DNA of 64,000 nt, taken from assembly GCA_019095985.1 (NCBI GenBank), contig CM032660.1:32367149-32431148 (forward strand). The letters run 5' to 3'. Below the pieces are notes generated by a model that was given only the letters and a program-made list of their open reading frames with translations, ran no database searches and had not been told where the DNA came from. Source of the stretch: Streblospio benedicti. Lineage: Eukaryota; Annelida; Polychaeta; Spionida; Spionidae. This document shows positions 51,001-61,228 of the stretch, one piece after another (positions within the stretch are counted from its first letter, which is position 1; every line of letters starts with the position of its first letter). The position numbers and the translations under genes are program-made.

Positions 51001-53826
51001 CGGTGGCACATGGCTGACTAAGTGCTGTGAACTCACGGGGCAGCTAGTTGGCTTCATTGTTGCTTATAACGTAGCCACTTGTTAATTTCGTCACCGTCGG
51101 TGTCTACGTAACTCCCCAGCAGTAAAAGTCAGAACGTGAAAGATGTCATTTTCTTTTGTCCTGAGTCATATTGTGCTATGGCGTCTTGTTTGTCCTTGTA
51201 AAGGTCATAGTCCTTCTTTGTGAGTGCAGATGTGCAACAGCGGGCTTGTTAAGTCATGGCCCATGTGTACGTACATGATTTAGTGCATGACTTTCTTGTA
51301 CTGCCTATCACAGTCGTCTGCATAGACATACATGTATAATGACACAAAGACGCAGGTTGCGTGTCGACAGAGTATAGTAACTAGTAACAGTATAAAAGCG
51401 CCGATCAGGACATCATCTTTAAGGAGACTGCCTCTATTATAATACCATGCTTCTGGGTCTATAGACTTCTTAAGAAAACCACATCTCTATGGAGACCTAT
51501 TGAGATCCTCTCCCGATTGGTCATGGTAGAGAGATAAGATAATGGCCAATTTGTGTAGTTAATTTTTAGACCATTGGCGTAGAAAACGTCATGCAGATGC
51601 AACCTAATATGATAGCTCCTAAAACGACTGTTTGCCAACACCCTAGACAGACTAAAACAAGCACATGCTAATTTAAGCATATTTGTGTAAGAAGGACATT
51701 GTGTGTTTGTTGATGACAGGTCTTATTTGTTACGTCGGAACATAATGTAATATGGAATATGATTCCAAAACATTTGTCACCTGTTCTCTGAAATGTGTCT
51801 TTTAAGTCCGCACCTTGTCTCAATAGGGATGTGATCTCTTTATGAAGGCGCCCTGGGGAAGGCGCATAGTACTCTTCTTTGTACCTTTGGAACCACGATA
51901 CAAAGTTTCATAACACAGATGGTTTATCTATAAATGGTATTTTAATGTTAAAAGAAGGTTCTACTGTATTTAAAGCAAAATGTGAACTATCCCATACTGC
52001 CAGGACCATCAGTCTGAGTGAGTTTTTCGCTGGCTGCCTTCTCCCGCTGCCCGCCCTCTTCATATGGCTGGTCAAGGGCTGCCGCCGCCGCCCCGGGACA
52101 CCCCGTCTCCATCACCCACCTCCTCAGAGGGTCTGTCCGCTGGCACGCAGACGGTGCTGGATGTGCTCCAGGGGCCGTTCAAGGAGGCCCAGTCCACACG
52201 TGAGTCATAGACTTTTGCTTCACAGAGTCATGGTCGATATCGCTGTGATATGACTGCATATCCTAATCCATACGGTAACAGATAAACTTGAACCATTGCA
52301 TTGAGAATGAGACAGCCTCTTTCTTAGACAGTCTCCAGAATAGAACTAACTGAGACAATCACCCTGTGTTAGTCCTCACGGAGAGGTTTTGCTCTGCCTG
52401 TTATTTCTATTTATTACATCTTGTCTAAACTTCCTGTCATTATCCACCCACACACCCTGTCCCTTGACCTTTATAACTTTCCCACACCACACCACAACTG
52501 TCTCGTACGTCTGGAAACAGCAGAGGTGGTGTCAACAATCTCCAACTAGCATTCCTCAAATCTAGACTACTATCGCCTGCTTCTCCCCAGGCCTGTGGGG
52601 CGAGCTGTGCTGGGCGGGCGTGCTGATCGGCCGCCGCCTCGTGCTCTTCCTCTGCTTCACGTTCGTGGGCGACGTGCTGCTGCGCCTGCTGTGCATGCTG
52701 GCCGTGTGCTTCGTCATGCTCATGCAGCACATGTACGTGCGGCCGTACAAGACGCGCCAGGGGAACCTCGCGGGGGCACTGTCGGCAGCCGCGCTCATTG
52801 TCGTAGGTTAGTACAACACCACCACCTTATCCGAGTAAGCATGACTGAGCAGTTTGGCTCTTCATTGGTTATAGCTCATTATTATCTGTAATGGAATTCT
52901 TAGCGCTTCTTATTGGCTTTTTACCCCTTCGCCCGCAACTCAATAGTCGCATTTCCGCCTTTCTTCTTTCACGATCTAATCGAAATAGGGCACCTATTTA
53001 GTGCATGGGCATCTGCATCATTGGACGTGGGAGGGTGTGGGTGTGGTATGTATACTGATATGATTTACAAACACTATACCACACCCATTACTACTACTTC
53101 TACATCTATATGATATTGGTAATGCGTATGGTATTGTGTTTGTAAATCATTGTAGTATACCCACCCTCCCCCTCCCATGATGTTGGCTCCCATGATTTAT
53201 TTAGTGGCTCTTTCAGACATGTTAATTCAGAAATTGATGTGTGATGTTTCTTCTTAAACGAAATGCAATTTATCCTCCCCCGCAGTGATACATTCTAAAT
53301 TGCATGTAATCAATAACAATACCGCCTTCATATCCTCTAGGAGCCATCAACCTAGTGCGTGCAAGTTTTGAGTCTGCCGAGTACATCCCGCAAGGACCCA
53401 ACAGCGTTCTAATGCGGGTGCGTGATTTGTTTGTGTTATTGTGCTCCATGAACATACAGTGTGATAAACACTGGTGACTTATAACTTGCAATTGGAATGG
53501 TAATATGTCACAATTCTAAGTGTTGTGGGCAGCAATGCAGTTCTTTAATATAAATCTTAAGTATTAATCGAGATTCGAAAACGCTATCTATGTATCTGTG
53601 TTTTGTTCAACTTGTTAATAAAACTAAAGGTAGTGCTCTTCAAACCGCGTGTATTTTATGCTGCAATCACAGTCTGTCTTCTCATTATTTTCAGATCTGT
53701 GAGGAGGTGGAGAACGTAATGGTTCTGTGGCTCCCCCTCGCGGGCATGACCTTTATTCTCCTTGCACTCGTGACCAAGATCATCCTGGTCACGTGCCACC
53801 ACGTGATCCGCTGTTGCAAGAAATAA
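34603..53826 (+). CDS. Beta-helix (PMP-repeat) multi-pass membrane protein, 15 exons, 5' end missing
   Basis: Exons seen: 34603-36044, 36573-36791, 39127-39242, 39748-39919, 43642-43807, 44250-44380, 44855-45277, 45591-45781, 46451-46566, 47094-47269, 48021-48124, 52004-52199, 52591-52806, 53341-53417, 53695-53826. Every junction is GT-AG and phases match throughout, apart from a one-base conflict inside the exon at 52004. The product is about 1,270-1,290 residues: a beta-helix ectodomain (about residues 1-553), a linker and Cys-rich module (554-748), then about ten hydrophobic segments ending in a basic CCKK tail and TAA. FxxN and GGAI/GGTV motifs are those of the chlamydial PMP repeat family, which forms beta-helices in bacterial surface proteins; spliced animal genes with this fold are membrane or secreted proteins. 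The role is inferred only as a plasma-membrane adhesion or sensor protein. The first exon, which must end with one leftover base and should carry a signal peptide, was not found upstream. Confidence 0.85.
36573..36791 (+). CDS. Exon: additional PMP rungs of the beta-helix
   Basis: Phase 0 on both sides. It begins NCTFENNTA, a textbook FxxN motif, followed by LGGTVFV (the GG-x-hydrophobic partner motif) and then SSFTNSHA and STFHTRAA. It adds about three rungs to the helix. The segment between the second and third rung is rich in Ala, Arg and Ser and probably forms a loop. The donor is AGG|GTATGC. Confidence 0.85.
36951..37006 (+). pseudogene. Degenerate copy of the 3' part of the second beta-helix exon
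   Basis: CAGGTTTTGTTAACATCCAAGG and TGCTGCATAG match CAGGTTTTGTGAACATCCACGG and TGCTGCTAG at 36742-36791 in order and spacing. The donor is lost and the frame closes at TAG, so it is a dead exon fragment 160 bases downstream of its source. Confidence 0.65.
37337..37574. repeat. Long palindromic element with GACGTTTCGAC motif (intronic)
   Basis: Two arms of about 75 bases are near-perfect inverses: 37337-37413 and 37497-37574. The loop begins CGACACGTAAGTGTCCTCTTCAG, a motif like that found at the ends of several invertebrate repeats (GACGTTTCG...GAAGAC). Family unassigned. It lies in the 2.3 kb intron after the second beta-helix exon. Confidence 0.75.
37575..39126. other. Rest of intron 2 of the beta-helix gene
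   Basis: AT-rich, with no further exon in compatible phase seen. Confidence 0.5.
39127..39919 (+). CDS. Two exons: linker between the beta-helix and the Cys-rich module
   Basis: Exons 39127-39242 and 39748-39919 join through a split Lys codon (AA|A). The first gives DHVSVLRHSGQHW and FECPLGHRLLMVN, the second a YYYCQTCGNNQYSTDRGF stretch. The CPLGH and CQTCGNNQYS spacing resembles Cys-rich GCC2/GCC3-like juxtamembrane modules. Sequence identity to a named domain cannot be claimed from inspection. Confidence 0.8.
39999..40149. repeat. MITE with CAGTAGAACCTC ends (intronic)
   Basis: Left CAGTAGAACCTCTCTATTAG and right CTTAATTGGCGGGTTCACTG are imperfect inverted repeats, and ATTAGGACCACC/GGTGGTCTTAATT also pair. 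CAGT...ACTG ends resemble Tc1/mariner/pogo-type MITEs; the assignment is inference. Confidence 0.65.
40343..40655 (-). repeat. tRNA-derived SINE-like element, family D copy 1
   Basis: Minus strand shows GTTAGCCTAACGGTCTGAG (box A) and GTGAGTTCGAGG (box B). It is about 85-90% similar by eye to the copy 330 bases downstream. It lies in an intron of the beta-helix gene, antisense to it. Confidence 0.65.
40968..41264 (-). repeat. tRNA-derived SINE-like element, family D copy 2
   Basis: Same order of blocks as copy 1, including GGTCTGAGTCATTTGTCC and the far end AGCGGCAGCAGCGCATGGTG on the minus strand. Box B is more worn than in copy 1. Confidence 0.65.
41265..43641. other. Rest of intron 4 of the beta-helix gene
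   Basis: No exon-like GC-rich block and no clear repeat. Confidence 0.5.
43642..44380 (+). CDS. Two exons: extracellular cysteine-rich module before the first membrane segment
   Basis: Exons 43642-43807 and 44250-44380 join through a split codon (G|CG). The peptide contains ITCRACPYGGACD, FWGYR, HCPQDYCC, then RLCGQCAAGYSEA, TNCVP and HTCRGHFW: about 14 cysteines in about 100 residues, in EGF-like or GCC2/GCC3-like spacing. The module ends right at the first membrane segment, so it is the stalk between the beta-helix and the membrane. Confidence 0.85.
43836..43890. repeat. Fragment of the CAGTAGAACCTC MITE family (intronic)
   Basis: Contains AAGTGGTCTAAAAAGGGAGG and GACCTCTTAATGGAGGTT, matching internal words of the element at 39999. 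Confidence 0.4.
44855..45277 (+). CDS. Exon: membrane segments 1-2 with a hydrophilic loop
   Basis: 141 codons, phase 0 to phase 0. It opens with a hydrophobic helix (VYPFTLAVGVVYALFLVF), then a long Lys/Ser/Asp/Asn-rich loop of about 90 residues without sequence identity I recognise, and closes with a second hydrophobic run (PGFLIILFYYFQDALLLHI). If the Cys-rich module is outside, this loop is cytoplasmic. Confidence 0.85.
45591..45781 (+). CDS. Exon: amphipathic stretch and membrane segment 3
   Basis: Reads VSRMEKQIKDILIGLFRFRFDIF, a basic amphipathic helix, then a Gly/Pro/Cys turn (FFGDVCMFPGLTP) and the helix SLFVPYVLLLFGVFYLVYRW. The donor splits the Trp codon (TG|G). This FPGL..VYK block is the most aromatic part of the membrane domain and is a good seed for homology searches. 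Confidence 0.85.
46451..46566 (+). CDS. Exon: cytoplasmic proline-rich loop
   Basis: A short exon starting with CLMINKRHKPP and continuing through a Pro/Ser/Thr-rich loop (TPQTAPRKSSPNTP) into Gly. It lies between membrane segments 3 and 4. Phases 2 and 1 agree with both neighbours, which supports an exon that would otherwise be weak. The RKSSP and TP motifs could be phosphorylation or SH3-type sites, but this is inference only. Confidence 0.75.
47094..47269 (+). CDS. Exon: polyglycine run and membrane segment 4
   Basis: It starts with a glycine-rich run (GAGFGGGGGGGMSAGARL) and then the helix SSGFILAMLFTYQKLATTTFDLL, followed by NCVPVGNASVLFIDGHE, which has an NAS sequon and so probably faces outside. 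Together with the previous exon it makes a Pro-rich/Gly-rich loop of about 50 residues between membrane segments 3 and 4. Confidence 0.8.
48021..48124 (+). CDS. Exon: membrane segment 5
   Basis: ECFAPWQYGVMAYGVSCILP followed by a Phe/Ala/Val/Ile/Leu/Met helix and PPLLLH. It begins after TTGCAG and ends at CACAG|GTGAGA with two leftover bases. The long 3.9 kb intron that follows is the largest in the gene. Confidence 0.85.
48125..51794. other. Long intron before the frame-conflict exon
   Basis: AT-rich with no compatible exon seen. Confidence 0.5.
51795..51970. repeat. Worn MITE of the CAGTAGAACCTC family (intronic)
   Basis: CTTGTCTCAATAGGGATGTG and a closing GAAGGTTCTACTGTA fit the family. 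It lies 34 bases upstream of the frame-conflict exon. Confidence 0.4.
52004..52199 (+). CDS. Exon with internal frame conflict: membrane segment 6 and loop
   Basis: The frame set by the previous exon gives TISLSEFFAGCLLPLPALFI, a clear membrane helix. The frame required by the next exon gives TQTVLDVLQGPFKEAQST before the donor GTGAGT. These two frames differ by one base, so a shift must occur between about 52070 and 52130, within or near the GCC-repeat stretch at 52079-52093. Either one base is missing in this sequence or allele, or a 59-base micro-intron at 52071-52129 (GT...AG) restores the frame. Without one of these, translation meets a stop early in the next exon. Confidence 0.7.
52591..52806 (+). 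CDS. Exon: membrane segments 7-8 and start of 9
   Basis: Reads LWGELCWAGVLIGRRLVLFL and continues through two hydrophobic helices into MYVRPYKTRQGNLAGALSAA. The GRR motif inside the helix hairpin and the YVRPYK.R basic loop are distinctive. It is strongly GC-rich compared with the flanking introns. Confidence 0.85.
53004..53194. repeat. Palindromic MITE, CATGGG ends, copy 2 (intronic)
   Basis: Two arms of about 85 bases: GTGGGAGGGTGTGGG...GATTTACAAACACTATACC against the reverse complement of GGTATTGTGTTTGTAAATC...CCACCCTCCCCCTCCCATG. It sits in the 534-base intron between two membrane-segment exons of the beta-helix gene. Confidence 0.7.
53341..53826 (+). CDS. Last two exons: membrane segments 9-10 and C-terminus
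   Basis: Exons 53341-53417 and 53695-53826. The first completes segment 9 and adds ESAEYIPQGPNSVLM, probably an external loop. The second gives NVMVLWLPLAGMTFILLALV, then a tail with His and Cys (CHHVIRCCKK) and TAA. The short basic/dicysteine tail could be palmitoylated; this is inference. Confidence 0.85.
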
Positions 53827-53827
53827 A
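53822..53827 (+). other. AATAAA overlapping the stop codon of the beta-helix gene
   Basis: The hexamer spans the last Lys codon and TAA. If used, the transcript would have almost no 3' UTR. A later AATAAA (about 55160) and others near 55270 are alternatives, so use of this one is uncertain. Confidence 0.4.
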
Positions 53828-56095
<2,268 letters not shown>

Positions 56096-57387
56096 ATGGT
56101 GAATCTACGACAAGTTGTTTCACTGTAAGTGTTTTGTTCTTTCTATATATGATATCATGATCAAACAGTTAGCTGTCCGTAAATCTCAAAATTGTGCTAT
56201 TTTACACGGGTAATTCTACAATGTATTTGAATGTTACACATGTCGGCCAATCCGATTACTTAGTATATATTTGACCATTTTCGTTTGGCCTTTTCTTGAA
56301 TAAATTATCAGTCGCGATATAGCCTAACAGTCCCATATGTTGTTTTAGAATTATAGCTGAATGGAAATGTATCATGAATCAGAAGATTTTAATCTTAGAA
56401 AAATGTGGAAACAACTATGCGTTCTATACGTATGTCAATATTCATATGCATAAAATGGAAATGCCAGTTGTGGAACACTGCATATAATGTACATGTGCAT
56501 GTACAAGCCTTATCATTTTGCACAGTATGTGTCGATGAAGCAAGAAAAGATTGATGTGGTCAACCTATTTTAAAAAGTGTGCAAATATATGTAACAAAGT
56601 TAGACAATAAAATATTTAAAGTTTAAATTGTGTATGGAGCCGGGTTATAATTTACGTTGATGCATGACACCAAAAAAATCCCTATCTACCGAAAAAATGG
56701 TAAATACCGTAACGGTACTTGATTCAAAGAGTGCACATGGATTGATGTAGAATCCTTGTTTTAACATATCTATAATGGGACGATCGCAAATAGAATAAGC
56801 TTAAAAAAAGATGCACTTTAACGTTTATACGTGGCCAAGAAAGAAGGTGTTCTAGTTTACCGCCCTTCAGCTTCAACCGTTTGAATTCTGTTCAAGACCT
56901 CCACCGGACGTCAAACTGCGACGACGCATGGATTGTGACAGGATGGTGATAGAGATGCGATTCTTTTGTTGAGTCATTTTAAATCTGTTGGTCACAGGCG
57001 TGTGATGACGCATACAATGTGTAGCAAGACTTGTTGGGCGCTCTCCGCCATTACTATAGTAATCGGTCACAGTTTACAGTGTTTTTATTTTCTTTCCTCC
57101 GGGGGTTTGGTTACAAGACATGCCAACGTTTATTGTAACCAGTTACACTTTATGTTGGTTATGATTGACTGTATAATACAAATGATAACTGGACCAACGC
57201 AACATATATGTTTCATAAAGCAGTATGTTGCTAACGTACAGATGGAGCAAAGAAATGATGGTAAGCTTCCAAACCACCAAGTTGGGCAAGAGTCTGGAGA
57301 CGTTGAAGAACCGCTCTCCCAAGCTGCTCGGACATTTTGGCAGGTGGGTTCAAATGAATATACACAGAGTGGCAGATCCAGGTTTTG

Positions 57388-57421
<34 letters not shown>

Positions 57422-58633
57422 ACACATGGGCGCGCATTGAAGGGGTTTCGTGAGTTTTGAACGCGATGGCGGACGTGTAAAAATCCCTTTCAAATGAAGT
57501 ATTTTGGTGGGAAAAGGGCGGGGCGTGCGCCCTCTGCGGCCCTGGATCTGCCTATGCCACGTATATGAACAATTGAACGTGCACATGCAACTTTTAGAAT
57601 CTTAGATAATTCTAAATAGGAAATCCTAACGTACACCACACTCGTAGGTCCAAAATACAATCATACACTCCCTACTCTAACAATCTGATGTGGAACTTTT
57701 TTTACCAAGGTAATCCTAATCACCGGTGCCGACGTTCTATTGGGGGTGCTGTCATGATAGTGGAGGGCTGTGTAAGGACGGGTGTTGGGTGCTGTAAGGA
57801 CGGGTGTTGGGTGTTGTCAGAATAGGGACTTGAAGGGCGCTATCAGGACAGGAGCGAATGGTGTCAGAATGGGGAGTGAGCCCTTTTTAGGACATTGGTG
57901 GGTGCAGACGGTGAAAGGTGTGTGTGTGTGGGGGGGGGGGGCGGGGGTTGAGGTTATCAAACCAGGCGTGGATGCTGTTAGGACGAGGATGCGGGTGTCA
58001 CGACAGTGCGGATACTCTAGACCTGTGCTATGCACTATGTTTGTTTAATAGTGGGGTAGTGGCGGGGATGGGCGTTTTTTCAGAAATAGGGCATGTTACA
58101 ATATTGCTTGTTACTGATCTATCATCCCTACGGGTATAAGCTAGTGAAAGATAAATGATCAGTCCAAGGTAGTTGCTTTAGAAGTTAGTATGTTACACAT
58201 ATGGCGCATCTCTATTGCTATAGCATGACCAGAGCTAGTAGACCTTGGTAAATAAATGCCGACACACTGAATTATGAATCAAATAATTGCTTGTTTCAAT
58301 CTAAGTGTTTCTTGGCGCTTGTTGAGCCACTTACATTCAAGCATCTCAATCCTGGACTATTAACAGATGAAGTGTGGTCGTCGACGTGGCCCTCAAAACA
58401 GCGCATCTAAGTCATTAGACAAAATGCCAACTACATGCATATTACTTAGTATATTGAATTCGATTGGTGAGATTTTCCGTCAATTCCATCATGCTGTATT
58501 GCTGACACTGCTGTAGATTCGGCGTCCTGCCCATGGCCCTCCAGGCGTTCGGCACCAAGAAGTTCCTGCCCGTTCACCCCCGGGAGAAGGCGAGGAGGCG
58601 GCAGAAGGACGGGACAGAAAAAGACCCAAAAGA
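56096..58633 (+). CDS. First two coding exons of the BPHL-like gene: N-terminal leader
   Basis: The first exon is only 29 bases (MVNLRQVVS plus two bases) with a GTAAGT donor, and a 2.4 kb intron follows. The second exon begins LFGVLPMALQAFG and continues to a Lys/Arg-rich stretch ending DPK. ATG at 56096 is preceded by AAG, a reasonable initiation context. The leader could be a mitochondrial-type or signal-anchor sequence; human BPHL is mitochondrial. An upstream in-frame start was not seen. Confidence 0.75.
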
Positions 58634-61080
58634 GTATGCCCATTACTCATAATCCATCTACCTAATCCTAATTTGTTTGAGTAGGCTCCACTAATTTCTT
58701 AGTTTGAAGGCGTGGCCTGTCTGTTCAGTCTACTATACACCACAACCAATGTTGACACGCATTGAAAACTCTTGTATGCATAGATATGCAATCAGTTACT
58801 TAGATTACATGTTGCTAATTTGCAGTGTGGTGATAGAAGACAAACTGACCATCAACGGTCGCACCATCCACTACACCAAGGTGGGCATCGGCCGCAACAA
58901 CATCCTCTTCCTCCCTTCAGCATTAGGTAAGTGCATGGGTGTGTGCTGTACGTACCGTCGTACCCCATTAGGTAAAACACCGACTGCACTCAGATAAGTA
59001 AGGGTCACAGATGTGTGCGCTTCTAGTCAGTCATAAGTATGGAAATCAATAAGTTCATAACCTTTCTCCCTTGCAGGCTGCGCGTCGACAGACTTCTCTC
59101 TGCAGCTGCAGCATATGAACCGTGAGCTGTTCACGCTGGTGGCCTGGGACCCGAGTGGCTACGGGCGGTCTGTGGGGGAGCCGCGCTCGTGGGGACAGCC
59201 TGACATGTTCTACAAAGATGCTGAGGACGCAGCTGAACTCATGGATGTATGTATCACAATTTTCCGGGTACATTCACGAGTAGCTCATGTACTTCTACCA
59301 ATAGAAGATCCAGGTTTGCGGAAAAGGGGGCGCGCACTTCAGAGATTTGATGGGTTTTGTACCCGCGGTTGATTGCGGACATGCCAAAACCCTATGAAAA
59401 TGAAGTATTGGTGGGAAAAGGGGGACACACGCCCGCTGCGCCCCCTGGATCTGCCTCTGTCTACACACACACGCACGCACAAACGCAAGCGCGCACACAC
59501 ACACCTCGAACTCCATCTGGCATAGAACCATCCTATTTTCCTCACAGTTCCTGCAGTGTCTCCAGTACTATAGAATGTTGTATGTTTAGGCACCGAACTG
59601 AATAGATTCCATTAGACACGTTTTTAATCCAGATCATGCTATGCTGGCAGTCGTGTGTGATTATTAATCCACTTTTGTATCAGACTGACATAAGCTGTTC
59701 CTTATGCAGTTCCTGCAATGCCGCAAGTACTCCGTGGTGGGCTGGGGTGACGGCGGCATCACCGCACTCATCATGGCCAACATGTACCGCCACCTCATCC
59801 GTAAGATCATCCTGTGGCACACACGCACCACATGCACCGCTGCGGACGTGAGTACTTAGGCAAATAATTCTTTGTATTTGTTAAATTGTGTCCCATGATC
59901 AATTGTTTCAATGAATCATCTTGACGAGGCATTCCAAATTAGAAGGTGCATAATATTGAACAGCATTACTATGGAAAATATGCTAGGGCAATGAGGCAAA
60001 TCTATCTTGTTACATAACACAATGCTAAGGTACATGTTTAACTACAGTATTCATTCTGGCCAGACTTTTAGCCCGGTATCTAAACTTCACTACATATGTG
60101 ACTTGTTTAAATGCCCACGCAATAAACTACAGAATCTGTTATCTTCCTCGAAGGTCGAGGTTTACAAGCACCTTCGCGACGTGGACAGCTGGAGCAAGCA
60201 GTACATCGAAATGTACGGCCGCGACCAGCTCCAGAAGCTAATCCACCTCTGGTTTGAGACATTCTCCAGCTATGTAGAGGCCAAAGACGGTGAGCAGTGA
60301 TGATTAACTTAAGTCCCTGTCTGATGGGTACGAATACCTGCTTGCTAGGGGTGGCCATACATTCTCGAGTCATAAATCCAAGCTGAATGGACGAACATTC
60401 TGGTAGAAAATTTCAAATCATACCACTGGTATTAAAAGAAAATCAAGACAATGACATGGCCATAATGTGGAACCCCCCCCCCCATCTCTGTGTTGTTTTT
60501 TCTAATACCACCCACCCTCTGTCGTTTGCAGAGCGTCTGTGTGAACAGCTGCTGGAGAACGTGCGTGCGGACGTGTTGATACTGCACGGTGGCCAAGACC
60601 CCTTCGTGCCCGCCGAGCACGCGCGCTACATCGCCAGCGCCGTCAAGGCCGCCGCGTGAGTACGGTGTGATAGGTCAGATGCGACTAGCGTGCTGGCTGG
60701 TGAGAGTGGCCTCAGAGTTTTAAGGTGCTATTCTATGTATAAAGAGTACTGTCAAGGGCAGTTACGGGAATGCAATACAATCTCCGTATATAGTGTAGTA
60801 AATCCACCTTTGTCTAGCTTCACGTTATCTAAAGTGAGATTAGAGTACATATGTGCTGCCTGTTTGCACCGCCCGATGGAGTACCGACGGGCTCTAACTA
60901 TAGTCATCATATAATATACATACATAGCTCACTTTTTTCTGCAGGTTTCTGCACGAGGACAAGAACCACAAGCACAACCTGCACCAGACGAACTACAAGC
61001 AGGTTAACAGCATCATGGAGCATTTCATCATCACTGGGGACTACTACCACTGCCCTCGCATTTGGGACGGCAGGGACTAA
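56096..61080 (+). CDS. BPHL/valacyclovir-hydrolase-like alpha/beta-hydrolase, nucleophile Ser replaced by Gly
   Basis: Eight phase-consistent exons: 56096-56124, 58517-58633, 58826-58926, 59077-59246, 59710-59847, 60154-60289, 60532-60655, 60945-61080, encoding 316 residues with a TAA stop. The core matches biphenyl-hydrolase-like protein (BPHL, a serine hydrolase of amino-acid esters): LPSALG oxyanion-loop position (about 78-83), WDPSGYGRS (106-114), nucleophile elbow GWGDGG (150-155), HGGQDPFVP (249-257), KHNLH (281-285). By comparison with human BPHL (Ser122, Asp227, His255, from memory) the triad acid is Asp253 and the base His282, but the nucleophile is Gly152 instead of Ser. The Asp after it, which in BPHL binds the substrate amino group, is kept. 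The N-terminus is longer than usual, with a hydrophobic start and then a basic cluster (REKARRRQKDG). The likely role is a non-hydrolytic binding protein; residual or altered activity is possible. Confidence 0.9.
57371..57552. repeat. MITE with GGCAGATCCAGG ends, copy 1 (intronic)
   Basis: Left GGCAGATCCAGGTTTTG, then a run of about 33 A, then AAATGAAGTATTTTGGTGGGAAAAGGG and right CCTGGATCTGCC. The inverted ends are exact over 12 bases. It lies in the first intron of the BPHL-like gene. Confidence 0.75.
57745..57890. repeat. G-rich minisatellite, about 22-base unit (intronic)
   Basis: Units of the form GCTGTAAGGACGGGTGTTGGGT: two are nearly identical, then three to four diverged ones. A poly-G run follows at about 57929. 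It lies in the first intron of the BPHL-like gene. Confidence 0.7.
59304..59455. repeat. MITE with GGCAGATCCAGG ends, copy 2 (intronic)
   Basis: AAGATCCAGGTTTGCGG ... AATGAAGTATTGGTGGGAAAAGGGGG ... CCCCTGGATCTGCC. Same family as 57371, with a slightly worn left end. It lies in the intron before the GWGDGG exon. Confidence 0.75.
59548..59573 (+). pseudogene. Decoy copy of the start of the GWGDGG exon
   Basis: CACAG|TTCCTGCAGTGTCTCCAGTAC mirrors GCAG|TTCCTGCAATGCCGCAAGTAC at 59710, including a usable acceptor, but reads into TAG after about eight codons. It is the stump of a duplicated exon or chance similarity. Confidence 0.5.
59710..59847 (+). CDS. Exon with the altered nucleophile elbow GWGDGG
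   Basis: 46 codons, phase 0 both sides, reading FLQCRKYSVVGWGDGGITAL and continuing to CTAAD. The key codon is GGT at 59746-59748; AGT would give Ser. Surrounding residues match the family closely, so the frame and alignment are not in doubt. Confidence 0.9.
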
Positions 61081-61228
61081 GAGTTGATGACAGACGGAAT
61101 TGGGAAGGGATTATATGTTTTGTGGCTCTGAGTGAATGAAATATGTAACATAAATCCGGATATGATGCAGGACCAACTATAAAGTAATGGAGTGGCACAT
61201 GGTATGGGATCTTATCTTGGTTTCTATG

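Noticed and set aside
57225-57440. Poly-Lys/poly-Phe frames
   Set aside because: They read through the poly-A run inside a MITE.
60007-60150. Upstream extension of the exon at 60154
   Set aside because: The open frame continues upstream, but the family alignment and the AAG acceptor fix the start at VEVYKHL, and the phase matches only there.
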